Shown here: piece by piece, positions 1 to 8,748 of the stretch
How the letters are laid out: every line of letters begins with the position of its first letter
Position numbering within the stretch: position 1 is the stretch's first letter
Assembly (NCBI RefSeq): GCF_000511385.1
Contig: NC_023137.1
Span: 491,001-555,000 of the forward strand
Source: Phaeobacter gallaeciensis DSM 26640
GTDB taxonomy: Bacteria; Pseudomonadota; Alphaproteobacteria; Rhodobacterales; Rhodobacteraceae
Direction of reading: 5' to 3'
Length of the DNA: 64,000 nucleotides
Program-made: the position numbers and the translations under genes
The notes under the pieces: model-generated
Seen by the model: the letters and a program-made list of their open reading frames with translations, nothing else
Told to the model about the DNA's origin: nothing
Database searches by the model: none

Positions 1-103
1 GGTGCTGTGCTGGACAGTGACCTCTGCCGCAATGGAAAAGGAGGCGCGCAAAATCGCGCATAATGTCACCTTTGAGAGCTATCTTTCTGATATTCCGGCT
101 TGA
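1..103 (+). CDS. C-terminal fragment of an upstream gene, possibly a glycerophosphodiester phosphodiesterase
   Basis: Only the last 33 codons are inside the window, read from base 2 to the TGA at 101-103. The tail contains CWTV followed by an Ala/Glu/Lys-rich stretch and FESYL. A CWTV-type strand near the end followed by an FEGY-like motif resembles the C terminus of glycerophosphodiester phosphodiesterases of this bacterial group. The match is from memory and rests on very few residues. The gene points towards the acetyltransferase-like gene that starts 47 bases later and could be in the same operon. The stop codon is certain; the function is a guess. Confidence 0.45.
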   Translation, partial: VLCWTVTSAAMEKEARKIAHNVTFESYLSDIPA

Positions 104-149
104 TCCCATCCGCGGCGGACCCAGATACTGTCTGTCGCGGAGGAACTAA

Positions 150-1337
150 ATGGAACAGGCGCAGATTGAAATCGAAGTGCTCGGCGCGCTGTCGCAGCTA
201 TCGGCTGAGGAGTGGGATGCCTGCGCCTGTCCCGAGGCCGCTGACGGCGGTGCCCCACGGGATCCCTTCACCACGCACCGTTTTCTGAGCGCGCTGGAGG
301 AGAGTGGTTCCGTTGGGCGCGGCACCGGATGGCAGCCGCAGTACCTGACCGCGCGCCGTGACGGTGTTCTGATCGCCTGTGCGCCGATGTATGCCAAATC
401 CCATAGCCAGGGCGAATATATTTTCGACCACAACTGGGCCCATGCCTACGAGCAGGCGGGCGGGCGCTATTACCCCAAGCTGCAGATAGCAGCGCCTTTT
501 ACCCCCGCCACAGGGCGGCGTTTCCTAGTGAAGCCGGAATTCGAAGGTCTGGGCCAGTCAGCACTGGTGCAGGGAGCTGTACAACTGGCAGCGGACAACC
601 GCGTCTCCTCTCTGCATGTGACTTTCTGCACCGAGGATGAGGCGCAGATGGGGGCGGAGATGGGGCTGATGGCCCGTGTCACGCAACAGTTCCACTGGCT
701 GAATGACGGCTATGGCAGCTTTGATGATTTCCTTGGCGCACTCTCGTCACGCAAGCGCAAGACCATCCGTAAGGAACGCGCGCAGGCGCAGGGCTTTGGC
801 GGTGAGATCCATGCCTATCACGGCAGCGATCTGCGCCCCGAACATTGGGATGCCTTCTGGACCTTCTATCAGGACACAGGCGCGCGCAAATGGGGGTCGC
901 CCTATCTCAGCCGCGCCTTTTTCGACATCGCGCATGATACCATGGCGGACGATATGGTGCTGATTCTCGCCGAGCGTGACGGGATGCCGGTCGCCGGAGC
1001 GTTGAATTTCCTAGGTCGCGACACGCTTTACGGGCGCTATTGGGGCTGTAGCGAACACCACCCCTGCCTGCATTTCGAACTGTGTTACTATCAGGCCATC
1101 GATCAGGCGATTGCCCGCGGGCTGGATCGGGTCGAAGCGGGCGCGCAGGGGGAACACAAGCTGGCGCGCGGTTATCTCCCGACGCAAACGCATAGTCTGC
1201 ATTGGGTGGGGGATCCGGGATTTGCCGATGCCATTGCCCGCTATCTGGAGGCCGAACGCGGCGCCATCGAAGAAGAAATCGAGATCCTGACGGACTACGG
1301 TCCGTTCCGCAAACCCCATGTGGAGGAGCAACAATGA
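150..1337 (+). CDS. GNAT-fold protein of the COG3146 (DUF482) family
   Basis: This 395-residue protein matches the COG3146 family, large FemAB/GNAT-like proteins often annotated as peptidoglycan biosynthesis or recognition proteins, whose real substrate is unknown. Characteristic stretches are [13 protein letters not shown] near residue 95, the [11 protein letters not shown] basic segment near 205, and the C-terminal HKLARGY motif followed by THSLHW. The length is normal for the family. The ATG at 150 is preceded by a GGAGGAA ribosome binding site. Its stop overlaps the start of the next gene in ATGA, so the two are probably translationally coupled. It has no signal peptide or membrane segment and should be cytoplasmic. 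Confidence 0.85.
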   Translation: MEQAQIEIEVLGALSQLSAEEWDACACPEAADGGAPRDPFTTHRFLSALEESGSVGRGTGWQPQYLTARRDGVLIACAPMYAKSHSQGEYIFDHNWAHAYEQAGGRYYPKLQIAAPFTPATGRRFLVKPEFEGLGQSALVQGAVQLAADNRVSSLHVTFCTEDEAQMGAEMGLMARVTQQFHWLNDGYGSFDDFLGALSSRKRKTIRKERAQAQGFGGEIHAYHGSDLRPEHWDAFWTFYQDTGARKWGSPYLSRAFFDIAHDTMADDMVLILAERDGMPVAGALNFLGRDTLYGRYWGCSEHHPCLHFELCYYQAIDQAIARGLDRVEAGAQGEHKLARGYLPTQTHSLHWVGDPGFADAIARYLEAERGAIEEEIEILTDYGPFRKPHVEEQQ

Positions 1338-1624
1338 CCGAGAAACTCTCAGACGCCACGCGCGGCCCGCTGCTGGATCCGCTGTTCAGCGCCGGTTGGC
1401 AGGTGGTTGACGGCCGCGATGCCATCACCAAGACCTATAAATTCGACAGTTTTGTTGATGCCTTCGGCTGGATGACGCGCGCCGCAATCTGGGCCGAAAA
1501 ATGGGATCACCACCCGGAATGGAGCAACGTCTACAACACCGTTACGGTGACTCTGACCACCCATGATGTCGGTGGCCTCAGCGCGCTTGATGCAAAACTC
1601 GCGCGCAAGATGGAGAGCCTTTAG
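1334..1624 (+). CDS. phhB: 4a-hydroxytetrahydrobiopterin dehydratase (pterin-4a-carbinolamine dehydratase)
   Basis: The 96-residue product carries the family signature: [13 protein letters not shown] followed by [11 protein letters not shown], with the paired histidines that bind the pterin. It dehydrates 4a-hydroxytetrahydropterin during recycling of the aromatic amino acid hydroxylase cofactor. No hydroxylase is encoded nearby, so its partner is elsewhere, or it works on another pterin. The ATG at 1334 overlaps the upstream stop by four bases, which fixes this start over longer upstream readings of the frame. The size is typical of the family. A strong bidirectional terminator follows. Confidence 0.93.
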   Translation: MTEKLSDATRGPLLDPLFSAGWQVVDGRDAITKTYKFDSFVDAFGWMTRAAIWAEKWDHHPEWSNVYNTVTVTLTTHDVGGLSALDAKLARKMESL

Positions 1625-1654
1625 GCGGCCACCACCCGACAGATATGAAAGGAC

Positions 1655-1681
1655 AAAGGCGCGGCTTGGTTCCGCGCCTTT
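1655..1681. terminator. Bidirectional Rho-independent terminator between convergent genes
   Basis: There is a perfect 10-base inverted repeat, AAAGGCGCGG at 1655-1664 and its complement at 1672-1681, with a 7-base loop. T-rich sequence flanks it on both strands. It lies between the ends of the convergent pterin dehydratase and peroxiredoxin genes, so it can serve both. Confidence 0.8.
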
Positions 1682-1700
1682 ATCTATTGTTCTATGCGGA

Positions 1701-2189
1701 TCAGCCGATGGCGTCCAGCAGCGCCTCGCCCGCAGACAGCTCACATTGGCCGGGATTGTCTTCGGCGTTCATGACCTCGACCTTGCCATCACGCGCCAGC
1801 ATCGCATAGCGCAGAGACCGCCCGATCAGACCCGCCGCAGGTGCATCCAGCCGCATCCCGATCGCATCGGTAAACCCGCATTCGGCGTCTGACAACATGG
1901 TGATGCCCGCAGTGCCTGCACCGGTGGCCTCCGACCAGGCCTGCATCACAAAGGGATCATTGCCGGCGATGCAGATAATTTCATCCACGCCTTTGGCCGC
2001 CAGCGCGTCCTTGTTGCGGATGAAGCTGGGCACATGGGCCGAATGGCAGGTCGGCGTAAACGCGCCCGGCACCGCAAAAATGGCAACCGTGCGCCCCTTG
2101 GTCAGCTCCGCCATGCTCACCTGTTCAGGGCCCTCCGCCCCCATGCGGGTCAGTGTCGCCTCAGGCAGGGTCTCTCCAACGGAAATCAT
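1701..2189 (-). CDS. Peroxiredoxin, Prx5 (redoxin) type
   Basis: This 162-residue thiol peroxidase reduces hydrogen and organic peroxides using glutathione or glutaredoxin-type donors. The peroxidatic cysteine lies in PGAFTPTCH near residue 47, the Prx5-type form of the PxxxTxxC motif. The downstream FVMQAWSEATGA stretch and the GRSLRYAML segment that carries the conserved arginine are also present. The length is typical of bacterial Prx5/AhpC-TSA proteins. There is no signal peptide, so it is cytosolic. It is a single gene, divergent from the ferredoxin reductase gene 123 bases away, which suggests a shared promoter region. Confidence 0.92.
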   Translation of the reverse strand: MISVGETLPEATLTRMGAEGPEQVSMAELTKGRTVAIFAVPGAFTPTCHSAHVPSFIRNKDALAAKGVDEIICIAGNDPFVMQAWSEATGAGTAGITMLSDAECGFTDAIGMRLDAPAAGLIGRSLRYAMLARDGKVEVMNAEDNPGQCELSAGEALLDAIG

Positions 2190-2312
2190 GATCTGTTCCT
2201 CTCCCGTGATTGTGTTTTATATCCCCACACATATAGGGTCGGGCAGCGGACATGCCAGAGGCGTGTGACAACCAGCAGCCGCAGACCGGGACAGCAGAAA
2301 GAGAGGGGAACC

Positions 2313-3524
2313 ATGACCCATTTCGTCGTGATCGGGGCAGGGCAGGCCGGCGCCGCGCTGGTGGCTCAGCTGCGCAAGCAGGGCTTTGACGGGGAAATCA
2401 GCCTGATCGGCAGCGAACCGGTCGTCCCCTATCAGCGTCCGCCCCTGTCCAAGGCCTATCTGCTGGGCGAGATGGAGCTGGAGCGGCTCTATCTACGCCC
2501 TGAGAGTTTCTACGCCGATAGCAATATCACCCTGAAGCTGGGTCAGCAGGTGCAGGCCATTGACCCAGCGGCGAAGACCGTCACCCTCGCGGATGAGGTG
2601 CTGCACTACGACCAGCTGGCGCTCACCACCGGGTCCAGCCCGCGCCGTCTGCCTGCGGCAATTGGTGGTGATCTGAACGGCGTTTACGTGCTGCGCGATC
2701 TGGCAGATGTAGACGCCATGGCGCCCGTCGTGAAAGACGGCGCGCGCACGTTGATTGTGGGCGGTGGATACATCGGACTGGAGGCCGCTGCCGTCTGTGC
2801 CAAACGTGGGGTCTCCGTCACGCTGGTGGAAATGGCCGACCGCATCCTGCAACGGGTCGCTGCGCCGGAAACGTCGGACTATTTCCGCAGCCTGCACACA
2901 GGCCATGGTGTCGATATTCGCGAAGGTATCGGGCTGGAGCGGCTGGAGGGTGAAGGTGGCACCGTCAAACGCGCTGTGCTCAGCGATGGCTCAACGGTTG
3001 AGGTGGATTTTGTGATTGTCGGCGTCGGCATCACCCCGGCAAGTGATCTGGCAGAGGCGGCGGGCCTGACGCTTGAGAATGGCATCAAGGTGGACGAACA
3101 CGGGCACACATCGGATCCGTCGATCTGGGCCGCGGGGGATTGTGCGTCTTTTCCCTATCGCGGCAGCCGCATCCGGCTGGAAAGCGTCCCCAACGCCATT
3201 GATCAGGCGGAAGTCGCTGCCCGCAATATGCTCGGAGCAGGGGAAACCTATGTGGCGAAGCCCTGGTTTTGGTCCGATCAATATGATGTCAAACTGCAAA
3301 TCGCGGGCCTCAACACCGGCTACGACAATGTCGTTACCCGCGCGGGACAGGATGGCACCATGTCCTTCTGGTACTACACCGGCGATCAGCTGGTTGCGGT
3401 GGACGCAATGAATGATCCCCGCGCCTATATGGTCGCCAAACGTCTGATCGAGGCGGGACGCACCGCCGACAAAACCGTGGTGGCTGACCCTGAGGCGGAT
3501 CTGAAACCGCTCCTGCGCGCATGA
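2313..3524 (+). CDS. FAD-dependent NAD(P)H ferredoxin reductase (rhodocoxin/putidaredoxin reductase type)
   Basis: The 403-residue flavoprotein has an N-terminal FAD dinucleotide fold (VVIGAGQAGAALVAQLRKQG, residues 4-23) and an internal NAD(P)H fold (IVGGGYIGLEAAAVCAKRG, about 147-165). It also has the WAAGDCA motif near 272 that contacts the flavin. This order is typical of reductases that pass electrons from NADH to a [2Fe-2S] ferredoxin serving a P450 or dioxygenase. No ferredoxin or oxygenase gene is adjacent. The ATG at 2313 follows GAGAGGGGAA; the reading frame stays open upstream, but without a comparable ribosome site. It overlaps rsmD in ATGA. Confidence 0.88.
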   Translation: MTHFVVIGAGQAGAALVAQLRKQGFDGEISLIGSEPVVPYQRPPLSKAYLLGEMELERLYLRPESFYADSNITLKLGQQVQAIDPAAKTVTLADEVLHYDQLALTTGSSPRRLPAAIGGDLNGVYVLRDLADVDAMAPVVKDGARTLIVGGGYIGLEAAAVCAKRGVSVTLVEMADRILQRVAAPETSDYFRSLHTGHGVDIREGIGLERLEGEGGTVKRAVLSDGSTVEVDFVIVGVGITPASDLAEAAGLTLENGIKVDEHGHTSDPSIWAAGDCASFPYRGSRIRLESVPNAIDQAEVAARNMLGAGETYVAKPWFWSDQYDVKLQIAGLNTGYDNVVTRAGQDGTMSFWYYTGDQLVAVDAMNDPRAYMVAKRLIEAGRTADKTVVADPEADLKPLLRA

Positions 3525-4075
3525 GGATCATCGCCGGAGATTTCCGTGGCCGCGCGCTCACCAGCGTGGGCAAGGGGGATGCAGGCGCCCATCTGCGCCC
3601 CACCACTGACCGGGTGCGCGAAAGCCTGTTCAACGTGTTGAGCCATCTGGTCGATTTCGACGGGCTGCGGGTGCTGGATCTGTTCGCGGGCACCGGTGCC
3701 TTGGGGCTAGAGGCGCTGTCGCGCGGCGCGGCGGATGCGGTGTTTGTTGATGATGGCCGGGTCTCACAGGGGCTGATTTCCAAGAACATCGAGCTGCTGC
3801 GCATCAAAGATCGCGCACGGCTCATCCGCCGCGATACGACCCGCCTGCCGACCAATGAGGGCGCGCCCTGTGATGTGGTGTTTCTCGATCCGCCTTATGG
3901 CAAATCGCTGGGAGAGCAGGCACTGACAGCCGCCACCAGAGGAGGCTGGCTGGCGGAGGATGCGCTCATCGTCTGGGAAGAAAGCAGCCCCATGCAGCCT
4001 CCCGAAGGATTTACCCTGCACGACAGCCGCAAATACGGTGACACGCATGTTACCCTCCTGTGGCGCGAGAGCTGA
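3521..4075 (+). CDS. rsmD: 16S rRNA (guanine-N2)-methyltransferase RsmD
   Basis: This 184-residue SAM-dependent enzyme methylates G966 of 16S rRNA during 30S assembly. It begins with MRIIAGDFRGRAL, the RsmD N-terminal signature, then LRPTTDRVRESLFN, the SAM loop DLFAGTGALGLEALSRGA, and the catalytic DPPYGKS motif near residue 126. The length is normal. Its ATG overlaps the stop of the ferredoxin reductase gene, and a 24-base gap separates it from the HAD phosphatase gene, so the three are likely one transcript. Confidence 0.94.
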   Translation: MRIIAGDFRGRALTSVGKGDAGAHLRPTTDRVRESLFNVLSHLVDFDGLRVLDLFAGTGALGLEALSRGAADAVFVDDGRVSQGLISKNIELLRIKDRARLIRRDTTRLPTNEGAPCDVVFLDPPYGKSLGEQALTAATRGGWLAEDALIVWEESSPMQPPEGFTLHDSRKYGDTHVTLLWRES

Positions 4076-4099
4076 GCATCAGCACAAAGGACGCACTTC

Positions 4100-4768
4100 A
4101 TGCCGATCACATATCCCACGCCGAAACTGGTGATTTTCGACTGTGACGGCGTGCTGGTGGACAGCGAAACGCTTAGCAATCAGGTGCTGGTCGACAACCT
4201 CGCACGCCACGGGCTTCAGCTGTCACTCGCGGAATGTATGGATCTCTTTGTCGGTGGCACCATGGCAGATGTCCGCACCAAGGCCATCGCCCGTGGCGCT
4301 GACCTGCCCCAAGATTGGATCGCGGAAATCTACGAGGAAACCTACACCCGTCTGCGGCAGGGGGTCGATCTGGTGCCGGGGGTGTCCGATCTTCTGGCGC
4401 TGTTGCAGGCGCGGGGCATCGCCTTTTGTGTGGCCTCCAACGGCAGCGAAGAAAAGATGCGCATCACCCTTGGCCAGAACGGTCTTTGGGATCTGTTCCA
4501 TCCTCACGCGATGTTCTCGGCCCATACGCTCAAGACCGGCAAACCGGACCCGGATCTCTTTCTTGCGGCGGCCTGCCATTTCGATGTGCAGGCGCGTGAT
4601 TGTCTGGTGGTCGAGGACAGTGAAAACGGCGCCATCGCCGCCGCCCGCGCAGGCATGCGCTGCCTTGGCTTTGATCCGCATGGTACGGGCCACCGCCTCA
4701 CACCGCACAACGCCGAGCATATTACCACCATGACCGACGTCCCGCGTCTGATTGGCCTGCTTCCCTGA
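4100..4768 (+). CDS. HAD superfamily phosphatase, beta-phosphoglucomutase-like
   Basis: The 222-residue protein opens with the nucleophile motif IFDCDGVLVDSE (Asp at residues 12 and 14). It has a helical cap, then motif II ASNGSEEK, motif III lysine in KTGKPDPDLF, and the acidic motif IV VVEDSENG. This is the layout of the YcjU/GPH branch of HAD hydrolases acting on small sugar or organic phosphates. The exact substrate cannot be read from the sequence. AAAGGA lies nine bases before the ATG. It follows rsmD by 24 bases and is followed by a small hairpin. Confidence 0.88.
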   Translation: MPITYPTPKLVIFDCDGVLVDSETLSNQVLVDNLARHGLQLSLAECMDLFVGGTMADVRTKAIARGADLPQDWIAEIYEETYTRLRQGVDLVPGVSDLLALLQARGIAFCVASNGSEEKMRITLGQNGLWDLFHPHAMFSAHTLKTGKPDPDLFLAAACHFDVQARDCLVVEDSENGAIAAARAGMRCLGFDPHGTGHRLTPHNAEHITTMTDVPRLIGLLP

Positions 4769-4770
4769 TG

Positions 4771-4789
4771 GCACTCTCAGGTAGAGTGC
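4771..4789 (+). terminator. Weak hairpin after the HAD gene
   Basis: GCACTCT at 4771-4777 pairs with AGAGTGC at 4783-4789 around a 5-base loop, directly after the stop codon. Only a short run of T follows, at 4794-4797. It may be a weak terminator. Confidence 0.4.
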
Positions 4790-4954
4790 GACATTTTCAC
4801 AGCAAGCTATGCGTTTTGCTTGGCGGAACTCCCCACAGTCCGACCGCAGGATTTACACGGGCCAATGTTCGCCATATTCGGCCTGGGAAACGAACGATCT
4901 CTCGGCCCGTTCAGCATCTCATTTCAGATGCTCAGAATTGAAGTAGGATACAAT

Positions 4955-5281
4955 ATGAAACTCAATCTCCGCATCGGCCTGGCGCTCGCCGGCGCCTTGG
5001 CCCTATCGGCTTGCGTATCGCCTGATGTTGTCACCAAAACGCAGGTGGGGGATGCTAAGCTGACCTGTACCGAAATTGCGGTGCAGTTGAACCAGTTGGA
5101 AGAAATCCGCAAAGAAGCCAAGAAGGGCAAGAGCATGTCCGGCGAGAATATCGCAGCCGCGTTGTTGTTCTGGCCCGCAGTGATCGGCAACCATTCCAAC
5201 GCCAAGCAGGCGCTTGAAGCCGCGAATGAGCGTCACGAAGTACTGGTGGCTTTGGCAGAGCGCAAACGCTGCAAGCTCTGA
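4955..5281 (+). CDS. Small lipoprotein of unknown function
   Basis: The 108-residue product starts with a lipoprotein signal: MKLN, a hydrophobic stretch, and the lipobox LSAC with the lipidated cysteine at residue 20. The mature part is a short helical domain with a GENIAAALLFWPAVIG hydrophobic segment near residues 65-80 and a C-terminal ERKRC. It should be exported and anchored to a membrane. I do not recognise a named family. An upstream in-frame start at 4820 exists, but the signal peptide argues strongly for 4955. It stands alone between the HAD gene and a large terminator. Confidence 0.8.
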   Translation: MKLNLRIGLALAGALALSACVSPDVVTKTQVGDAKLTCTEIAVQLNQLEEIRKEAKKGKSMSGENIAAALLFWPAVIGNHSNAKQALEAANERHEVLVALAERKRCKL

Positions 5282-5299
5282 TACCGGTGTGGGCAATCT

Positions 5300-5359
5300 G
5301 TATCGCTGAACGACAAAGGGGCGCGCCAGATGGCCCGCCCCTTTGTCGTTCAGCGATAC
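5300..5359. terminator. Very long bidirectional terminator
   Basis: A perfect 24-base stem is formed by 5300-5323 and 5336-5359. The 12-base space between the arms is itself nearly self-complementary (GCCA at 5325-5328 and TGGC at 5331-5334). The CCCCTTTGTC tract sits inside the stem. It separates the convergent lipoprotein and methionine aminopeptidase genes. The right arm ends five bases before the map stop codon. Confidence 0.85.
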
Positions 5360-5363
5360 GGTC

Positions 5364-6188
5364 TCAGCCGTAGGTCGGATGAAATTTGCCTGCAGGCGAC
5401 AGGGTGAAGATCTCAGCACCATCTGCCGTCACCCCGACCGAATGTTCAAACTGCGCAGACAGCGATTTGTCGCGGGTCACGGCAGTCCATTCGTCGGCCA
5501 GGATCTTGGTCTCTGGGCGGCCAAGGTTCACCATCGGCTCGATTGTGAAGAACATGCCTTCCTCCAGCACCGGACCGGAGCCCGCGCGACCATAATGCAG
5601 CACGTTGGGTGGGGCATGAAAGACCTGACCCAGACCGTGGCCGCAGAAATCCCGCACCACGCTCATGCGCTGCGCTTCGACGTAGGACTGGATCGCGTGG
5701 CCGATATCACCGAATGTGTTGCCGGGTTTCACCGCCTCGATCCCCTTCATCAGGGAGTCATGCGTCACCTGGATCAGCCGCTCGGTTTTTCGGGATAGCT
5801 TGCCGGCCACATACATCCGGCTGGTGTCGCCAAACCATCCGTCGACGATCACCGTGACGTCGATATTCAGGATGTCGCCATCTTTCAGTCGCTTGTCACC
5901 GGGGATGCCGTGGCAGACCACGTGATTGACGCTGATGCAGCTGGCGTGCTGATAGCCTTTGTAGCCGATGGTCGCTGAGGTCGCGCCTGCGTCCTCCACC
6001 ATCTGGGTGATCAACCGGTCCAGTTCACCGGTGGTCTGACCGGGCACGACATGGGCGGCAATATCGTCAAGGATCCGGGCCGCCAGCGCCCCGGCCGCGT
6101 GCATTCCGGCAAAATCGCCGGGCTCATAAATGCGAATGCCGTCTTTTGTGGTGCGGCCGTCTTTCGATCTCATCAGATGAGGCTCCAT
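5364..6188 (-). CDS. map: Methionine aminopeptidase, type I
   Basis: This 274-residue metallopeptidase removes the initiator methionine from nascent proteins. The type I metal ligands are visible: an Asp in NIDVTVIVDGWFGDTSR, the His in FCGHGLGQVFH, and the Glu residues in FFTIEPMVN and AQFEHSVGV. The N-terminal extension MEPHLMRSKDG is slightly longer than in E. coli; the ATG at 6188 is the first good start. It is transcribed away from the MscS gene and converges on the small lipoprotein. Confidence 0.95.
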   Translation of the reverse strand: MEPHLMRSKDGRTTKDGIRIYEPGDFAGMHAAGALAARILDDIAAHVVPGQTTGELDRLITQMVEDAGATSATIGYKGYQHASCISVNHVVCHGIPGDKRLKDGDILNIDVTVIVDGWFGDTSRMYVAGKLSRKTERLIQVTHDSLMKGIEAVKPGNTFGDIGHAIQSYVEAQRMSVVRDFCGHGLGQVFHAPPNVLHYGRAGSGPVLEEGMFFTIEPMVNLGRPETKILADEWTAVTRDKSLSAQFEHSVGVTADGAEIFTLSPAGKFHPTYG

Positions 6189-6330
6189 CGGGTGTCTTTG
6201 ACATAGCTATGTAAGCTGTTCGGGCCAAAAGGGCCAGAGCTGGCACCACCGCCCGCTGGGAACTTTTTCCGACGCAGCTGCGTTGCTCTCTCTGACGAAT
6301 TGCAATCGCACGACGGAGGACGCCGCAGCC

Positions 6331-7257
6331 ATGGACAGCATGAATGCCCTGATGCAGACCGAAATCTACAACGGCAAATCGCTGGCCGATCTGGTCACGC
6401 TGGAGTTTCTGGCCCAGGCCATGGGCAGCGTGCTCGCCGCCATCGTGATCTTGCTGGCCGGGTTTATCGTTGCCAGCTGGGTAAAACGCCGCATCGTGCA
6501 GATCGGCGACAGCCACGCCAGTCTTGATGTGACCCTGTTCCACTTCCTCGGCAATCTGGCACGTTATGTGATCCTCGCCTTTGCGCTGTTGTTTGTGCTC
6601 AACACCTTCGGGGTTGAGACCACCTCTATTATCGCCGCCATCGGTGCTGCCGGCCTCGCCATTGGTCTGGCGATGCAGGGGGCGTTGTCCAATGTGGCCG
6701 CCGGGATCATGCTGATCCTGTTCCGCCCGTTCAAACTGGGCGACTTCATTGAGGTGAATGACGAAATGGGCACGGTGAAGGAAATCACCCTGAACAACAC
6801 CGTGATCGCCAGCCTCTCCAATCTGAAGGTGATCATTCCCAATTCCGAGGTTTGGGGCAATACGATCACCAACTACTCTGAGTTCGACACCCGTCGCGCG
6901 GAATGGACCTTTGGTGTAGGCTACGGAGCCAATCTGGCGCGGGCCGAACAGGTGATCCGCGACACCATCATGTCCGACAGCCGCTCTCATGCAGAGCCGG
7001 ATCCGTTCATTCAGGTCAATAACCTCAACAGCAGTTCTGTGGATTTCCTGGTGCGTGTCTGGGTCGATGCGGCGGAGTATTTTCAGTACCAAGCCGACAT
7101 GAAACGCCGAGTGAAGGAAGCACTGGATGAGGCCGGAATTGATATTCCGTTCCCGACCCGCACGTTGGTTCAGGCAAGCCCCGATGCGTCGCAGCAGGCT
7201 TCAGAAAACGGCGATCAGCAGGACAGGACTGCAAACCGCAACGAGGCTGCTGCCTGA
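6331..7257 (+). CDS. Small-conductance mechanosensitive channel (MscS family)
   Basis: The 308-residue inner-membrane protein has three predicted transmembrane helices. The third is the glycine/alanine-rich pore helix containing GAAGLAIGLAMQGALSN, followed by the ILFRPFKLGDFIE beta domain. This is the MscS minimal architecture that releases solutes on hypo-osmotic shock. CGGAGGA at 6314-6320 supports the ATG at 6331 over an upstream start at 6283. The C-terminal tail is rich in Gln and Asn. Its stop is only four bases from the stop of the convergent sfsA. Confidence 0.92.
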   Translation: MDSMNALMQTEIYNGKSLADLVTLEFLAQAMGSVLAAIVILLAGFIVASWVKRRIVQIGDSHASLDVTLFHFLGNLARYVILAFALLFVLNTFGVETTSIIAAIGAAGLAIGLAMQGALSNVAAGIMLILFRPFKLGDFIEVNDEMGTVKEITLNNTVIASLSNLKVIIPNSEVWGNTITNYSEFDTRRAEWTFGVGYGANLARAEQVIRDTIMSDSRSHAEPDPFIQVNNLNSSSVDFLVRVWVDAAEYFQYQADMKRRVKEALDEAGIDIPFPTRTLVQASPDASQQASENGDQQDRTANRNEAAA

Positions 7258-7261
7258 GGGA

Positions 7262-7960
7262 TCAAGCCGGGATCACACCTGCGATCTCAACACCCTCCGG
7301 GGTGATGCTGGTGGAGATCACCAATCGTTCCACACCCGCTGCCGCCGCTGCATCCCAGGCGGCGGCATAGGTGGGGTCAATGTCGCGGGCAATCTCAAAG
7401 CGATCACAATCCTCGCGCTGCACGAGATAGAGCAGCACCGCGCGATGTCCGGCCCGGCACATGTCCGCCAGATTGCCCAGATGCTTGGCCCCGCGCGCGG
7501 TCACACTGTCGGGGAACTCCGCCAGCCCAGTCTGACGCGACAGGGTGACACTTTTCACTTCAACATAACAATCGGGCAGACCGGGCTGGTTTAGCAGAAA
7601 ATCAATGCGACTTTTCTCGGCGTATTTCACCTCGGCCCGGACTGTTTCATACGCGGCCAGCTCGGCAATCTGCCGCGCCTCCAGCGCCAGTTTCAGCGCG
7701 CGGTTCGGGACCGATGTATCCACGCCCACCAGCGCCCCGCCGGCAACCTCAACCAGCCGCCAGCCGTATTTCAGCTTTTTCTTCGGATCGTCATTTGGCT
7801 CCAGCCAGACCGGGCAGCCCGGCTCGGCCAGCCCCAGCATCGATCCGGGATTGGCACAATGGGCGGTTACCTCGCGCCCATCCGGCAACTGGCAGTCCGC
7901 CAGAAACCTTTTGTAGCGTCGGATCAGCACGGCGGGCAGGAGAGGGGTTTGAAAGCGCAT
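7262..7960 (-). CDS. sfsA: SfsA family DNA/RNA-binding protein (sugar fermentation stimulation protein)
   Basis: The 232-residue protein matches SfsA along its length: an N-terminal OB-like part with LIRRYKRFLADCQL and TAHCANPGSMLGL, and a C-terminal nuclease-like part with SRIDFLL, CYVEVKSVTL and FPDSVTARGAKHL. The E-x-K in VEVKSV matches a PD-(D/E)xK-like active site. E. coli SfsA was named for a maltose phenotype and binds DNA; its cellular role is unclear. It is monocistronic and divergent from the CinA-like gene with 50 bases between them. Confidence 0.93.
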   Translation of the reverse strand: MRFQTPLLPAVLIRRYKRFLADCQLPDGREVTAHCANPGSMLGLAEPGCPVWLEPNDDPKKKLKYGWRLVEVAGGALVGVDTSVPNRALKLALEARQIAELAAYETVRAEVKYAEKSRIDFLLNQPGLPDCYVEVKSVTLSRQTGLAEFPDSVTARGAKHLGNLADMCRAGHRAVLLYLVQREDCDRFEIARDIDPTYAAAWDAAAAAGVERLVISTSITPEGVEIAGVIPA

Positions 7961-8010
7961 GTCACAGGGCCTATACCTGCGCTATCATTGGATCAAGAGG
8001 AGGAGCGCAG

Positions 8011-8748
8011 ATGGCAACCCCAACCGCCGCCATGCCAACCGCAGCCATGCTGGTGATCGGAGACGAGATTCTGTCCGGGCGCACCCGTGATGCCAATATG
8101 TACTATCTTGCCGGCGAGCTGAGCAAACATGGCATCGACCTGCGCGAGGTGCGCGTGATCAGCGATGATGACGCGGCAATCATTACGGCAGTGAGGGCGC
8201 TATCGGAAGGGTTCGACCATGTCTTCACCAGCGGCGGCATCGGCCCCACCCATGACGACATCACCGCCGATTGCATCAGCAAGGCCTTTGGTGCCCATCT
8301 GGACGTGCGCGACGATGCCCGCGCGCTGCTGCAAGCTCACTACGATAAATCCGGGCAGGAGCTGAACGCCGCCCGCTTGCGGATGGCGCGGATCCCCGAT
8401 GGCGCGACCCTGATCGAAAACCCGGTCTCCACAGCCCCCGGTTTCACCCTGCGCAATGTGCATGTGATGGCGGGTGTGCCCAGTGTGTTTCAGGCCATGG
8501 TGGCCTCGGTGCTGCCCACGCTCACCGGCGGCGCGCCGCTCTTGTCGCAGACCCTGCGGGTGCAGCGCGGCGAGGGCGATATCGCCCCCATCCTGACCGC
8601 CATTGCGGAGGCCTATGATGACCTCTCCATCGGTTGTTACCCGTTCCAGCAAAACGGGGCCTTTGGCGCCAATGTGGTGGTTCGGGGCGCTGATGGCGCG
8701 CGGGTGGATGCGGCGATCACGGCGCTGGCACGGGATCTTGATCTTTGA
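8011..8748 (+). CDS. CinA-like molybdopterin-binding domain protein
   Basis: The 245-residue protein is the MoaB/MogA-like N-terminal half of CinA: AAMLVIGDEILSGRTRDAN at residues 12-30, TSGGIGPTHDDIT near 70, and AGVPSVFQAM near 155. It lacks the C-terminal NMN deamidase domain of full CinA. Stand-alone versions are common in alphaproteobacteria, where the function is thought to be ADP-ribose or nucleotide pyrophosphatase-like but is not settled. AGAGGAGGAG precedes the ATG at 8011. Its stop overlaps the start of the acetyltransferase gene. Confidence 0.88.
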   Translation: MATPTAAMPTAAMLVIGDEILSGRTRDANMYYLAGELSKHGIDLREVRVISDDDAAIITAVRALSEGFDHVFTSGGIGPTHDDITADCISKAFGAHLDVRDDARALLQAHYDKSGQELNAARLRMARIPDGATLIENPVSTAPGFTLRNVHVMAGVPSVFQAMVASVLPTLTGGAPLLSQTLRVQRGEGDIAPILTAIAEAYDDLSIGCYPFQQNGAFGANVVVRGADGARVDAAITALARDLDL

